DNA of 64,000 nucleotides, from positions 149,156 to 213,155 of the forward strand of contig NZ_WJQT01000003.1 of the NCBI RefSeq assembly GCF_009659375.1. The letters run 5' to 3'. This DNA is from Fundicoccus ignavus. Its GTDB lineage: Bacteria > Bacillota > Bacilli > Lactobacillales > Aerococcaceae. Below the pieces are notes generated by a model. It was not told the origin of the DNA. It did not search any database and saw nothing but the letters and a program-made list of their open reading frames with translations. Position 1 is the first letter of the stretch. Every line of letters starts with the position of its first letter. This document shows, piece by piece, positions 36,876 to 47,205 of the stretch. The position numbers were made by a program, and so were the translations under genes.

Positions 36876-38411
36876 ATGGTAAAGCAACACAATTCCATAA
36901 AAAATAAAGGTTTAAAAAAAGGGCTAGGTTTAATGTTTGCTTCGATTTGTTTAATTGGATGTGATTCAATTTCAACGGGGTATGACGATTTTATCGAGAA
37001 TAGTGCAAATGAAATAGATAATTCTAGCCAATTGACCTCTGTACAAGCCGATACTTCTGATGAAGGGTCTGTAATGGAATCATCCACAGATGATTTTATT
37101 GATACACGACTTGTTCCAGAGCAAAGTATGGTTGAAAATGCATTGTTAGCTAAGGAAGAAATTACAATTGATGAACAAGTTTTTTCTCTAAGTCAGAACT
37201 TTATTCAAAAACAACAAGCTTTTGAAGTATCCGTTGATTCAATAAAGATGTTTGAGGTCGAAGAGTTTGATGAATCTTTAGCTAGCGAATTTAATTTTTC
37301 GACAGGTAAAGGTTCAATTGTTTTGCTACATGCGACGATCACTAATACATCTGATGAAACTTTTTATTTTCCAATTGAGGAACTTAGGTTGTCTTACCCA
37401 GGAGCGATTATCCAAAATTATCCAAGTGCTCAGCTTTATCCGATGGAAAGTGGGAATTTAGCACAAATTCTGCTTGCGAATTCGGGTGAAATGGCACCTC
37501 AAACTGCGGTAGAGGGATACTTAGTTTATGGTATCGGTCGTGAGGAAACAGAAGAGATTTTAGACTTAGGGAGTTTTTATTTAACAGTCGTACCGCCACG
37601 ACAAAGTTTAAATGAAATTGTTGGATTGGGTTCTAATCCATTAGGAGACGAACTACCACTTCATTTACCGATTAATGATGAGAATGGCCAACAATTATTA
37701 TTAAATACCACGTATATTCAAGATCGTTTAACAACTGAGTGGTGGGGAAACAAAGAGATTATTGCTTCTGAGGATTTAAATGCAAGTATTTCGACTGATG
37801 ATGATGTGAAAATTACTTTATTAAGGGCAGAAGTGTCTGATTTCACACCACATAAAAGCTATGAAGATGCTTTTCAATACTTTAATTATGGACAAGTAAT
37901 CGTTTCTATCGAATATGAAGTAACAAATAATTCTAAAAATGATTTATTACCTATTGACGGTAGAGCTAGCTTAGTAATAAATGGTGACGAGATTTCTGAT
38001 GATTACGTATTAATAAATGAAATGTATGGTAAAACACTTAAACCAGGTGATTCCTATAAAGTAGTTAAAACCTTTGCTTTGGACAAAATGACTTATGCAG
38101 ATTATTGGCAAGGCGAAGATGTTTATATCAGTATTAATGTACCAACAGTTGAGGATTCAACTGGTGAATCCTCAAAGACTTCAGAGACATTATCTGACGA
38201 AGAGTCAGTGAGTGAAGATTTATTGGCTGAGGAAGTGTTAGAAGAAAGCAAGATTGAATACTATGCTGATTTTGTCTGGAGTCCAAGTTATCAATTTTTT
38301 GTTGATGAAGCGTTTGAGTTAATACCTTGGAGTGAGAGAGAAAACATACAAGAATCTGAATTTGATGAAGATGAAGAAATTGATATTGATGAAAACTCTG
38401 ACGAAGAATAA
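36876..38411 (+). CDS. Large acidic lipoprotein of unknown function (possible DUF5068-like)
   Basis: The signal has a clear lipobox (ASICLIGCDS). The mature part of about 480 residues has two beta-sandwich modules. The first spans about residues 95-235 (SIVLLHATITNTSDETFYFP) and the second about 280-410 (GQVIVSIEYEVTNNSKNDLL), of the kind seen in DUF4352/DUF5068 lipoproteins of Firmicutes. It ends with a strongly Asp/Glu-rich tail. No catalytic motif is seen. The ATG has only a weak upstream purine stretch (GAAAGTTGGA), so translation may partly depend on the upstream gene. The family call is by look only. Confidence 0.7.
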   Translation: MVKQHNSIKNKGLKKGLGLMFASICLIGCDSISTGYDDFIENSANEIDNSSQLTSVQADTSDEGSVMESSTDDFIDTRLVPEQSMVENALLAKEEITIDEQVFSLSQNFIQKQQAFEVSVDSIKMFEVEEFDESLASEFNFSTGKGSIVLLHATITNTSDETFYFPIEELRLSYPGAIIQNYPSAQLYPMESGNLAQILLANSGEMAPQTAVEGYLVYGIGREETEEILDLGSFYLTVVPPRQSLNEIVGLGSNPLGDELPLHLPINDENGQQLLLNTTYIQDRLTTEWWGNKEIIASEDLNASISTDDDVKITLLRAEVSDFTPHKSYEDAFQYFNYGQVIVSIEYEVTNNSKNDLLPIDGRASLVINGDEISDDYVLINEMYGKTLKPGDSYKVVKTFALDKMTYADYWQGEDVYISINVPTVEDSTGESSKTSETLSDEESVSEDLLAEEVLEESKIEYYADFVWSPSYQFFVDEAFELIPWSERENIQESEFDEDEEIDIDENSDEE

Positions 38412-38518
38412 TAAAAAACGAATATAAACATTTAAATACTGAGAATCAGAGAATATAATCTGGTCTTCAGTATTTTCTTGTTGTATAGTGAGAAGTATTA
38501 AAGATTAGGAGGCGTTAA

Positions 38519-39196
38519 ATGGGAGCGATTGTAAATGCAGTAGCAATTATTATTTGTGGAAGTTTAGGAATTCTTTTTAAAGCAGGAATACCCGAAAGGT
38601 TTCATGAGAGATTAATGCAAGGAGTAGCTTTGTGTGTCATTACTTTAGGTATTAATGGAGCGATTCAAGGTAAAGAAACGATTATTATGATTTTATCTAT
38701 CGTGGTTGGGATTCTAATCGGTGAAGGTATTGATTTCGATTACCATTTAACGAAAGGTGTTCAAAAGCTTGAAGAAAAGGTACAACATCTATCTAACTTT
38801 AAAGACTTAGGACAAGGATTTATTAGTGCGTCATTGATTTTCTGTGTAGGTTCAATGGCAATTCTAGGTTCATTAGAAAGTGGTTTAACAGGTGATAATA
38901 CAACTCTTTATACGAAAAGTATCCTTGATGGTATCACCTCAATATTGCTTGGATCATCGTTAGGAGCAGGTGTGTTACTCTCAAGTATTCCAGTATTACT
39001 GATACAAGGTTCATTAACTTTATTTGCATTTGTTTTAGAACCTTTACTGCCGGTGGAAGTGATTACGGAAGTTATTTGTGTGGGTTCTATATTACTAATT
39101 GGCTTAGGCTTAAATATGATAGGTTTAACAAAATTAAAGATATTAAATTTTACGCCAGCAATTTTTTTACCAATATTATTTATGTTATTCATATAA
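38519..39196 (+). CDS. DUF554 family membrane protein
   Basis: 225 residues with about six helices. The opening MGAIVNAVAIIICGSLGILF and the conserved GEGIDFDYHL, CVGSMAILGSLESGL and SILDGITSILLGSSLGAG blocks are those of the DUF554 (YdfK/YqgA) family, whose function is unknown. TTAGGAGGCG precedes ATG. It is probably its own unit, starting after an AT-rich gap of about 100 bp and ending at a bidirectional terminator. Confidence 0.9.
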   Translation: MGAIVNAVAIIICGSLGILFKAGIPERFHERLMQGVALCVITLGINGAIQGKETIIMILSIVVGILIGEGIDFDYHLTKGVQKLEEKVQHLSNFKDLGQGFISASLIFCVGSMAILGSLESGLTGDNTTLYTKSILDGITSILLGSSLGAGVLLSSIPVLLIQGSLTLFAFVLEPLLPVEVITEVICVGSILLIGLGLNMIGLTKLKILNFTPAIFLPILFMLFI

Positions 39197-39235
39197 AAAG
39201 CAGTAGAAATCCATTTGCGATTTCTACTGCTTTTT
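39195..39235. terminator. Bidirectional terminator of the DUF554 gene and gatD
   Basis: AAAAAGCAGTAGAAAT pairs with ATTTCTACTGCTTTTT around CCATTTGCG, overlapping the end of the DUF554 gene and just after the gatD stop on the other strand. Confidence 0.9.
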
Positions 39236-39243
39236 ATAATGAC

Positions 39244-39894
39244 TTAGTTTAATTGTTTAATCGTTAAATCAATCAAATGCTCAGCTAACCATTTATTACG
39301 AACTAATAGAGGACCGTGAAAATAAGAACAAAAGACATTTTTATAATGTAAACCTTCAGTTTGATCCTGGCCATTGTTTCCGTTACCTTTGATTACTTTT
39401 CCTAATGGTTGTAAGTCACCGGCTAAATGAGTTACGCCATTGTGATTTTCAAAACCTACATAGGTTTGGTTATTGATTTCATCATAGATTTCAATGTCAC
39501 CGATGAAGCGTGAATTAATTTGGCGTTCTGTATAGAGAGGTAAAATTCCTAAAGCATTAATTTTTTCGCCCTTTGCTGTAACATAATATTCGCCAAGTAG
39601 CTGATAGCCACCACAAATGGCAAGCATTACACCATTATTCTCAATGTAAGATTGCAACTCATTTTTTAATCTTTGGCTATTTTTTGCAATAATTTTTTGT
39701 TCAAAATCTTGGCCACCACCAAAGAATACAATGTCATAATCAGCAGCGTTAAAATCATCGTCTAAACTTACAATCTTTGTATCAACTTGATAGCCTTTCT
39801 TTTTGGCGTAGTATTGAATCATTAGTAGATTACCATTATCGCCATAGGTGTTTAATAAGTTTCCGTATAGATGACATATTCTGATTGTTTTCAT
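39244..39894 (-). CDS. gatD: Lipid II isoglutaminyl synthase, glutaminase subunit GatD
   Basis: Releases ammonia from glutamine for amidation of D-Glu in the peptidoglycan stem; works with MurT. The 216-residue class I glutaminase-like protein has the nucleophile in AICGGYQLLG and the histidine in CSYFHGPLLVRN, and begins with the family-like IRICHLYGNLLNTYGDNGNL. It lies 29 bp after murT in the same direction and ends at the terminator. In staphylococci and streptococci the murT-gatD operon is essential and influences lysozyme and beta-lactam response. Confidence 0.95.
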   Translation of the reverse strand: MKTIRICHLYGNLLNTYGDNGNLLMIQYYAKKKGYQVDTKIVSLDDDFNAADYDIVFFGGGQDFEQKIIAKNSQRLKNELQSYIENNGVMLAICGGYQLLGEYYVTAKGEKINALGILPLYTERQINSRFIGDIEIYDEINNQTYVGFENHNGVTHLAGDLQPLGKVIKGNGNNGQDQTEGLHYKNVFCSYFHGPLLVRNKWLAEHLIDLTIKQLN

Positions 39895-39923
39895 TGTAAC
39901 TCCCCGCTTTTACTTGATAGATT

Positions 39924-41258
39924 TTATAAATGGTTTTTCTCTTGTAGAATCTTACGTAATTCCAGCATTGCTGTATAGGTTGCTAGGATATGTACGTGTT
40001 CTTCAGAAGAATTTTCAATCGCTTCGATGATGTCGTTCATTGAATTTAATTGAGTGATCGATTCTTCTGGAATACCTGCGACTGTTAAGCGTAATTTCAT
40101 TTCATCGGCTTTCATCCCGCCAACGACTGTTTCTTTAATAGGGAAATTAACCATTTGCTCATAATGACCATCCCAAATCCAACTAACATCCGTACCGTCA
40201 GCATATTGATTGTTTAGTATTGATACTAGCATAAATGGATTCTTTTCAAGACCAACTAATTCAATTACTTGGTTAAGACCAACTGGATTTTTTACTAAGT
40301 TTAGAAGCACTTTTTTGCCATTAATATTGATGATTTCTTGTCTCCCAAATACGCGTTCGGCTTGTTTAAAACCTTCACGAATATCATTTGGTTCAACGCC
40401 TAAAAAGCGTGCCACGCTATAAGCAGCGAGAGCATTGTAAATATTATATAAACCAGCAACTGGAATCGTAAAAGAATGACCATCAATTTCAAAAGTAGAA
40501 TGTGTCAAAGTTAATTCTTCAACTTTATTTATTGAATAGTCTAGATTAGGGCGTTTGAAGTCACAATGTTTACAATAATATTTACCTAAATTAGCATAGG
40601 TTAGATTATGATAACTTAGAACATTATTACAATGAGGGCATAAGATACCGTCAGTATTATAATGTGGTTCAACATCATGGTCCACCTTATGGTCGAAACC
40701 AAAATATTCTCGTGGATTAGGTAACTCCATTGAATTAAATAAAGGTGAATCTGCATTAGCCAGCACAGTAGCATTTGGAACGGCTTTAGCGGCATCAGCC
40801 ATTAATTCATAAATAGAATAAATTTCTCCATAGCGGTCCATTTGATCTCTAAAAACATTTGTATGAACAAATAGTTCCGGTTTTAATGCATTGACGACAT
40901 GTTTTAATGAACCTTCATCTACTTCAAGTACAGCAATTCCTTGTTCTCCATCTTTAAGTTTAGGAGCAGTAAGAAAAGTACTGACAATTCCTTGTTGCAT
41001 ATTTGACCCCGTAGGATTAGTTAAAACTTGAGGGTACTTTTGCTTTAGAGCTTGAACTGTAAGAGCAGTCGTAAGTGTTTTTCCATTGGTTCCTGTAATT
41101 ACGACTACTTTATAATTTTTAGTTAACGCCTCTAGAACGTTAGGATCGATTGTTGTTGCAATTTTACCAGGTAAACTACTTCCTCCGCGGGTAAAGGTAG
41201 TTAATCCCCATAGGGCAAATCGTCCCGCATTAATTGCAAAATTACTTCTAAGTGTCAT
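39924..41258 (-). CDS. murT: Lipid II isoglutaminyl synthase, ligase subunit MurT
   Basis: ATP-dependent partner of GatD; activates the alpha-carboxylate of D-Glu in lipid II and amidates it with ammonia. The 444 residues have the Mur ligase P-loop VVVITGTNGKTLTTALTVQA, an inserted zinc ribbon with CPHCNN and YYCKHCDF (the four-Cys insertion that separates MurT from other Mur ligases), and the C-terminal DUF1727 region. AGGAGTAA lies before ATG. First gene of the murT-gatD operon. Confidence 0.95.
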   Translation of the reverse strand: MTLRSNFAINAGRFALWGLTTFTRGGSSLPGKIATTIDPNVLEALTKNYKVVVITGTNGKTLTTALTVQALKQKYPQVLTNPTGSNMQQGIVSTFLTAPKLKDGEQGIAVLEVDEGSLKHVVNALKPELFVHTNVFRDQMDRYGEIYSIYELMADAAKAVPNATVLANADSPLFNSMELPNPREYFGFDHKVDHDVEPHYNTDGILCPHCNNVLSYHNLTYANLGKYYCKHCDFKRPNLDYSINKVEELTLTHSTFEIDGHSFTIPVAGLYNIYNALAAYSVARFLGVEPNDIREGFKQAERVFGRQEIININGKKVLLNLVKNPVGLNQVIELVGLEKNPFMLVSILNNQYADGTDVSWIWDGHYEQMVNFPIKETVVGGMKADEMKLRLTVAGIPEESITQLNSMNDIIEAIENSSEEHVHILATYTAMLELRKILQEKNHL

Positions 41259-41561
41259 TGGCTATTACTCCTTATCATGTCATCTTTTGGATGCACGTCA
41301 TATTTAAAACGTGACTGAGTCGACGTTTAATTAACATTAGTATTTTAGCAAGCAATCCACTGAATTGAAAGTGTAAGTGATAAATATCGATTAAATTGTA
41401 ATGAAAATTTACATATTTTGTGAGGAGTAAACGGGTCTTTCCTTATAGAAAATGTATAAAAAAGTGTTTGTTTAATTGACTAAAGGAGGTAATTATTCTA
41501 TTATGGATAGTTGAGTAAGTCTACTAGATGAAGTAATTTAGAGTGAGGAGCGCGAAGGTTT
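41259..41561. other. Divergent promoter region between murT and tdk
   Basis: Holds the leader of murT on one strand and tdk on the other. I see an inverted repeat CACGT-N9-ACGTG at about 41295-41313 and a second CGTGAC...GTCGACG arrangement just after it, which could be an operator. There is also an orphan AAAGGAGGT at about 41484 followed only by a 3-codon frame. No gene fits. Confidence 0.4.
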
Positions 41562-42143
41562 ATGGCACAATTTTATTTTAAGTATGGTGCAATGAATAGT
41601 GGGAAATCGATTGAGATTTTAAAAGTTGCCCATAATTATGAGGAACAAAATAAGGCAGTACAGATTTTTACGAGTGCGGTAGATGTGCGTTCTGGCTTGG
41701 GTAAGGTAGCAAGTCGTATTGGTTTCGAAAGAGATGCGATTGCTATTACGGATGATATGGATTTATTTGAAACAATTCAAAGTATTGAGACAAAGTTGTA
41801 TTGTATTCTGATTGATGAAGCACAATTTTTAACGAAAGAACACATCCTTCAACTGGCGAGAGTGGTTGATGAATTAGATATTCCAGTTATGGCTTTTGGT
41901 TTGAAAAATGACTTTGTTAATAATTTATTCGAAGGGTCGAAATACTTATTATTGTATGCAGACAAAATAGAAGAAATTAAAACTATTTGCTGGTTCTGCC
42001 ATAAGAAAGCTATAATGAACTTGCGTTTTTCTGATGGTAAACCTGTTTATGAAGGCGAACAAATTCAAATCGGTGGGAATGAATCCTATTTACCGGTTTG
42101 TCGTAAATGTTATAAAAATCCAACACGTATGGATGAAAAGTAG
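41562..42143 (+). CDS. tdk: Thymidine kinase
   Basis: Phosphorylates thymidine and deoxyuridine with ATP in pyrimidine salvage. The 193 residues carry the type II P-loop [20 protein letters not shown], the acidic motif [14 protein letters not shown], and a zinc-binding C-terminal part with CWFCHKKA and [13 protein letters not shown] is 3 bp and GAGGAG 13 bp before ATG, so the site is somewhat unusual but no other start fits. It heads a run tdk-prfA-prmC-ywlC-glyA-upp that is also found in other Firmicutes. Confidence 0.95.
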   Translation: MAQFYFKYGAMNSGKSIEILKVAHNYEEQNKAVQIFTSAVDVRSGLGKVASRIGFERDAIAITDDMDLFETIQSIETKLYCILIDEAQFLTKEHILQLARVVDELDIPVMAFGLKNDFVNNLFEGSKYLLLYADKIEEIKTICWFCHKKAIMNLRFSDGKPVYEGEQIQIGGNESYLPVCRKCYKNPTRMDEK

Positions 42144-42169
42144 TAGAATTACACAAGAGGAGTGAAGAA

Positions 42170-43249
42170 ATGTTTGAACAATTAGACACGTTAATCTTTA
42201 GATTTGATGAAATACATGAATTGTTAAGTGATCCGGCCGTAATTTCGGATACGAATCGTTTAAGAGAGTTAACGATTGAAGAAGCGGATTTAAGACCAAA
42301 AGTTGAGAAAATTAAACAGTATAAAGAAGTTATTCAAGGTATTGAAGACACTGAAGAGATGTTAAGTGAAGGTCTAGATAGCGAAATGGCAGAATTAGCT
42401 AAAGCAGAGCTATCTGATTTGAAAGACCAAAAAGTGGAACTTGAAGAAGCAATTAAAGTGATGATGTTACCTGAGGATCCTAATGATGGAAAGAACATTA
42501 TCATGGAGATTCGTGGTGCTGCTGGGGGAGACGAAGCGCAACTATTTGCTGGTGACTTATTAAATATGTATACACACTATGCGGATGGTCAAGGTTGGAA
42601 GGTTGAAGTTTTGGATGCCAATATTACTGGAATTGGTGGTTACAAAGAAGTAACACTTATGATTACCGGCAATAAAGTGTATTCTAAATTGAAGTTTGAG
42701 AATGGTGCTCACCGTGTTCAAAGAGTTCCAGAAACGGAATCGCAAGGACGTGTTCATACTTCTACAGCAACGGTTGTGGTTATGCCTGAAGCTGAAGAAA
42801 TCGACTTTGATCTTGATGATAACGACATTCGTGTAGATATTTATCACGCAAGTGGTGCTGGTGGTCAGCACGTTAACAAAACAGCTTCAGCTGTACGTTT
42901 AACACACATACCTACTAATACGGTTGTTGCAATGCAAGATGAGCGTTCGCAATTAAAAAACCGTGAAAAAGCGATGAAAGTGTTACGTGCGCGTGTATTT
43001 GATAAAGTACAATCTGAAGCACAAGCCGAATTCGATGCAAGTAGAAAATTAGCGGTTGGTACTGGTGACCGTTCTGAACGCATTAGAACGTATAACTTCC
43101 CACAAAATAGAGTAACAGACCACCGTATTGGTTTAACAATTCAACAATTGGATACGATTTTAAGCGGTAAATTAGATGAAATTGTTGATGCGTTAGTTTT
43201 ATACGACCAAACTCAAAAGCTGGAGGAACTAAATGGACCTCAAGTCTAG
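42170..43249 (+). CDS. prfA: Peptide chain release factor 1
   Basis: Recognises UAA and UAG stop codons and triggers peptide release. It has 359 residues. [18 protein letters not shown] contains the universal GGQ that enters the peptidyl transferase centre. The anticodon-like PxT region is present in the middle domain ([17 protein letters not shown]). GAGGAGTG precedes ATG. It overlaps prmC by 17 bp, and PrmC methylates the Gln of this GGQ, so the order is functional. Confidence 0.97.
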   Translation: MFEQLDTLIFRFDEIHELLSDPAVISDTNRLRELTIEEADLRPKVEKIKQYKEVIQGIEDTEEMLSEGLDSEMAELAKAELSDLKDQKVELEEAIKVMMLPEDPNDGKNIIMEIRGAAGGDEAQLFAGDLLNMYTHYADGQGWKVEVLDANITGIGGYKEVTLMITGNKVYSKLKFENGAHRVQRVPETESQGRVHTSTATVVVMPEAEEIDFDLDDNDIRVDIYHASGAGGQHVNKTASAVRLTHIPTNTVVAMQDERSQLKNREKAMKVLRARVFDKVQSEAQAEFDASRKLAVGTGDRSERIRTYNFPQNRVTDHRIGLTIQQLDTILSGKLDEIVDALVLYDQTQKLEELNGPQV

Positions 43250-44087
43250 CAAGCATCTGGTTGAAGCTCAAAATAGAGCTTCAATTTTTTTGGACGAAAA
43301 TGGTTTAGATGGTACGTTAGCAAGACAATATTGGTTAATGTTATTTGATTGGACTTTAACAGAGTATGTTCAACAGTTGCAAAAGCCAGTAGCAATAGAT
43401 TTATTAGAACAATATGAAGTGGCTTTAAAACGTTTAGTTAAACATGAACCCATTCAATATATAGTGGGGTACGCTGATTTTATGAATGAGCGATTTAAAG
43501 TTACGCCAGATACTCTAATCCCACGAGAAGACACAGCTGGATTGATTGAACTAGCAATGAACTTCCTTCAAAACAATCCCACTTCTAGGGTCTTAGATAT
43601 TGGGACTGGTACGGGGATTATTCCGATTAAACTGGCGAAAACTTTTCCTACAGCAGATATTTCAGCCTGTGATTTAAGTGAGGCTGCCTTAAAAGTTGCG
43701 ATTGAGAACGCTGAATCACATAATGTTGAGATATATTTTGTCAAAAGTGATTTGTTTAATCAGCTAGATTCGGAGGCTCCTTTCGATGTCATCATCTCAA
43801 ATCCGCCATATATTTCTGAGAACGAAATTAGTTTAATGGATGAAAGTGTTAAGAAATTTGAACCTACATTGGCTTTGTTTGCCGAAGACGAAGGTTTAGC
43901 GATTTATCAACGCATAGCCTTGGAAGCCCATAATTACTTAAACCCTAATGGATTAATTTTATTAGAAATTGGATTTCAACAAGGAGAGGCTGTTAAAGCG
44001 ATTTTTCAGTCTGAGTATCCTAATGCAGAAATATTGATAGAAAAAGATTTAAATTCATTAGATCGCTATGTTAAAATTCAACTGTGA
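43233..44087 (+). CDS. prmC: Release factor glutamine methyltransferase
   Basis: Methylates the GGQ glutamine of RF1 and RF2. The 284-residue protein has an N-terminal helical substrate-binding domain and a SAM-dependent core with [17 protein letters not shown] and the catalytic NPPY motif in [15 protein letters not shown]. Start ATG lies inside prfA, 5-6 bp after GGAGGA, so the two are translationally coupled. Confidence 0.96.
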   Translation: MDLKSSKHLVEAQNRASIFLDENGLDGTLARQYWLMLFDWTLTEYVQQLQKPVAIDLLEQYEVALKRLVKHEPIQYIVGYADFMNERFKVTPDTLIPREDTAGLIELAMNFLQNNPTSRVLDIGTGTGIIPIKLAKTFPTADISACDLSEAALKVAIENAESHNVEIYFVKSDLFNQLDSEAPFDVIISNPPYISENEISLMDESVKKFEPTLALFAEDEGLAIYQRIALEAHNYLNPNGLILLEIGFQQGEAVKAIFQSEYPNAEILIEKDLNSLDRYVKIQL

Positions 44088-44100
44088 AAGGAGTGAGCGA

Positions 44101-45156
44101 ATGACAGATTTAAATGTTGAGGACCTAAATAAAGCAGTCAATACTCAAGTGTTTGATTATTCAACACTGAAAGATGCGGCAGCGTTATTAAAACAGGGTA
44201 AATTGGTCGCTTTTCCAACTGAAACGGTTTATGGCTTAGGTGCGATTGCGAATAATGAAACAGCAGTTAGAGGTGTCTTTCAAGCTAAAGGTCGCCCGGA
44301 AGACAATCCTTTAATTGTTCACGTAAGTGATATTAGTCAAGTTCATGATACGGTTGCTAACGTCAGTCCTTTAGCGCAAAGATTAATGGAAACATTCTGG
44401 CCAGGACCTTTAACGATCATATTTCCGCTGAAAGAAGGTGTTTTTGCACCCAATGTCACTCCTGGTAAAAAGTCGGTTGCTGTTAGGATGCCACGTCAAA
44501 TGGAAACGTTACTCTTAATTGAGATGGTTGGTTTTCCCTTGGTAGGTCCTAGTGCAAATTTATCAGGTAAACCGAGCCCAACCGCAGTGGAACATGTGTT
44601 AAATGATTTTTCAGGTACTATCTCAGGAGTAATAAAGGCTCAGTCCCCAATTTCTGAAATTGGCGTCGAATCAACAGTAGTCTTAGCAGATGATGAACAG
44701 ATTGTTATTCTGCGACCCGGCGCAATTACGCAAAATATGCTTAAAAAAATAGCACCAGTCGTTGAGATGACGGCTAGTCAGCAATTAGCGAATAAGGATG
44801 TCCAGTCCCCAGGTGTGAAATATTTACACTACAGTCCGGAACAACCTGTTTATTTAATTCCGATTGAATATACCGTTTCCGACTGGTTAAAAGAAATGGA
44901 TAAACAAGATCGAAAAATAGGAGTTTTAGCGGATGAAAAACTACTTAAAGCGCTCGAAGCAAATAAAAGTTTTTATAGTTCGTATTCTTTAGGGAGCGAA
45001 GGAGATGTAGCTTCTGCAACGCGTCAGCTCTATGCTGGCTTACGTTATCTAGAACAATCTAGTTGCGAGATAATCTTCGCTCAGGCACTCTTAGATGATG
45101 ATGCGGGGCATGCTTATATGAATCGTCTCACTAAAGCTTCAAATTATGTGCTATAA
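44101..45156 (+). CDS. ywlC: L-threonylcarbamoyladenylate synthase (Sua5/YwlC)
   Basis: Makes threonylcarbamoyl-AMP from threonine, bicarbonate and ATP for the t6A37 modification of tRNAs reading ANN codons. Of 351 residues, the first ~210 are the YrdC domain (LVAFPTETVYGLGAIANN, KGRPEDNPLIVHV, VGPSANLSGKPSPT), and the rest is the Sua5-specific C-terminal domain joined by SPGVKYLHYSP. The frame opens within prmC, but ATG 44101 has AAAGGAGTG at 7 bp. It lies in the translation-related cluster after prmC. Confidence 0.94.
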   Translation: MTDLNVEDLNKAVNTQVFDYSTLKDAAALLKQGKLVAFPTETVYGLGAIANNETAVRGVFQAKGRPEDNPLIVHVSDISQVHDTVANVSPLAQRLMETFWPGPLTIIFPLKEGVFAPNVTPGKKSVAVRMPRQMETLLLIEMVGFPLVGPSANLSGKPSPTAVEHVLNDFSGTISGVIKAQSPISEIGVESTVVLADDEQIVILRPGAITQNMLKKIAPVVEMTASQQLANKDVQSPGVKYLHYSPEQPVYLIPIEYTVSDWLKEMDKQDRKIGVLADEKLLKALEANKSFYSSYSLGSEGDVASATRQLYAGLRYLEQSSCEIIFAQALLDDDAGHAYMNRLTKASNYVL

Positions 45157-45189
45157 TAATTAAAATTTGATAAGGGGGCAATGACTTAC

Positions 45190-46413
45190 ATGCCAATTGA
45201 GAAGGATTTTATTTTTGATATTATTCGTAAAGAAGAAACAAGACAATTAGAAGGTATCGAATTAATCGCGTCAGAGAACTTTGTTTCACCAGCTGTTTTA
45301 GAAGCACAGGGTAGTATTTTAACGAATAAATATGCTGAGGGTTATCCAGGTAGAAGATATTATGGTGGCTGTGAATTTGTTGACGTTATTGAGCAAGAAG
45401 CAATTGATCGTGCTAAAAAATTATTTGGCGCAGAATTTGCTAACGTTCAACCACATTCTGGCTCTTCTGCAAACTTTGCAGTGTACCGAGCGTTTTTAGA
45501 AGTGGGCGACCGTGTTCTTGGGATGGATCTTTCTCAAGGAGGACACTTAACCCATGGTTCGCCAGTGAACTTTAGTGGACAATCTTATGAAATGTATAGT
45601 TATGGTTTAGATCCAGAAACAGAACAAATTAATTATGATGAATTGGAAAGAATTGCCATTGAATGTCAACCAAAGATGTTAATTGCTGGAGCAAGTGCTT
45701 ATTCTCGTTCAATTGACTTTAAACGAATGGGTGAAATTGCTAAAAAAGTAAATGCTATTTATTTCGTCGATATGGCGCATATTGCTGGTTTAGTTGCAGC
45801 AGGATTGCATCAAAATCCAGTGGAATTTGCTGATGTAGTTACAACGACAACGCACAAGACTTTACGTGGACCTCGTGGAGGTATCATTTTAGCAAAGCAA
45901 AAACATGCTAAGAAAATTAATAGTGCTGTATTCCCAGGGATTCAAGGTGGTCCTTTGGAGCACGTCATTGCAGCAAAAGCAGTTGCCTTTGGAGAAGCAT
46001 TAGAATCTAACTTTAAAGTCTATGCGGAACAAATTATTAAGAATGCTCAGGCAATGGTGGAAGTTTTCTTGGAAAGTCCATTGAAAGTTATCTCAGGTGG
46101 TACGGATAATCATTTGTTTTTATTAGATGTAACGCCACTCGGAATTACAGGTAAATGGGCTCAAGAACGTTTGGATCAAGTAAGTATTACAGTGAACAAA
46201 AATTCAATCCCTAACGATACGCATTCGTTTGTTGAAACAAGTGGGATTAGAATTGGAACGCCTGCGATTACAACCCGCGGATTAAAAGAAGATGATGCAA
46301 AAATTATTGCAGAATTAATATTAGAAGCCTTGCAAGCAGATGAAACTGACTTGCCTTCTATTCAGGAAAGAGTTCAGCAATTAGTAGCTGACAAACCTTT
46401 ATACAATCAATAA
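45190..46413 (+). CDS. glyA: Serine hydroxymethyltransferase
   Basis: PLP enzyme that converts serine and tetrahydrofolate to glycine and methylene-tetrahydrofolate. The 407 residues show [40 protein letters not shown] and the PLP-lysine segment [19 protein letters not shown]. Two starts are possible: ATG 45181 is 2 bp after AAGGGGG, ATG 45190 is 11 bp after it; the latter is preferred, with some doubt. The gene supplies one-carbon units for thymidylate and purines, close to tdk and upp. Confidence 0.96.
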   Translation: MPIEKDFIFDIIRKEETRQLEGIELIASENFVSPAVLEAQGSILTNKYAEGYPGRRYYGGCEFVDVIEQEAIDRAKKLFGAEFANVQPHSGSSANFAVYRAFLEVGDRVLGMDLSQGGHLTHGSPVNFSGQSYEMYSYGLDPETEQINYDELERIAIECQPKMLIAGASAYSRSIDFKRMGEIAKKVNAIYFVDMAHIAGLVAAGLHQNPVEFADVVTTTTHKTLRGPRGGIILAKQKHAKKINSAVFPGIQGGPLEHVIAAKAVAFGEALESNFKVYAEQIIKNAQAMVEVFLESPLKVISGGTDNHLFLLDVTPLGITGKWAQERLDQVSITVNKNSIPNDTHSFVETSGIRIGTPAITTRGLKEDDAKIIAELILEALQADETDLPSIQERVQQLVADKPLYNQ

Positions 46414-46439
46414 AAGAACACTTTAGGAGGAATATTATA

Positions 46440-47078
46440 ATGGCAAATTTTACGGTGGTTAACCATCCATTAATTCAACATAAACTAACAATTATTCGAG
46501 ACAAGAACACTTCAACGAAAGCTTTCCGCGAGGTAACGAATGAAATCGGAATGTTAATGGCCTATGAGATTACGCGTGATCTTCCTTTAGAAGATGTTGT
46601 GATTGAAACACCTTTAGTTGAAACAACTCAAAAACAATTAGCAGGTAAAAAATTAGCAATCGTACCAATTTTACGTGCTGGTTTAGGTATGGTAGACGGA
46701 ATGGTAGATTTAATTCCTTCAGCGCGTGTAGGCCATATCGGTTTATACCGTGAACATGACACGTTAGACATTGTGGAATATTTTGTTAAACTACCTCAAG
46801 ATATTACTGAGCGTCGTATCTTTGTGGTCGACCCAATGTTAGCAACTGGTGGTTCTGCAATCGCTGCTTTAGATCAATTGACTAATAAATACAACTGTAA
46901 ACCAGAGAATATTACATTTGTATGTTTAGTGGCTGCTCCAGAAGGAATTAAAGCTTTACAAGCAGCACACCCAGGTGTAGCAATCTTTACAGCAGCCTTA
47001 GATGATCGTTTAAATGAAAATGGTTATATCTTACCTGGTTTAGGAGATGCTGGCGACAGAATTTTCGGAACAAAATAA
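46440..47078 (+). CDS. upp: Uracil phosphoribosyltransferase
   Basis: Converts uracil and PRPP to UMP. The 212 residues have the family blocks [31 protein letters not shown] and the PRPP-binding [19 protein letters not shown], plus the uracil-binding end [24 protein letters not shown] precedes ATG. It ends the six-gene run from tdk, with a strong terminator behind. Confidence 0.97.
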   Translation: MANFTVVNHPLIQHKLTIIRDKNTSTKAFREVTNEIGMLMAYEITRDLPLEDVVIETPLVETTQKQLAGKKLAIVPILRAGLGMVDGMVDLIPSARVGHIGLYREHDTLDIVEYFVKLPQDITERRIFVVDPMLATGGSAIAALDQLTNKYNCKPENITFVCLVAAPEGIKALQAAHPGVAIFTAALDDRLNENGYILPGLGDAGDRIFGTK

Positions 47079-47087
47079 TTATTTATA

Positions 47088-47130
47088 AGTGAACACACTG
47101 TGCAAAAAAACACAGTTGTGTTCGCTTTTT
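47088..47130 (+). terminator. Terminator after upp
   Basis: AGTGAACACACTGTG pairs with CACAGTTGTGTTCGCT (one bulge, one GU) around CAAAAAAA, then five T. Confidence 0.9.
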
Positions 47131-47205
47131 CTATATTTTGTGGCATAATATATATGTGAATTTGTTTATAGTCAGAAATATAGTAGATGGAATAGGAGGC
47201 TTTGA

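Noticed and set aside
42560..43271. Minus-strand frames opposite prfA
   Set aside because: Shadows of a highly conserved plus-strand gene; no start signals and no family-like sequence.
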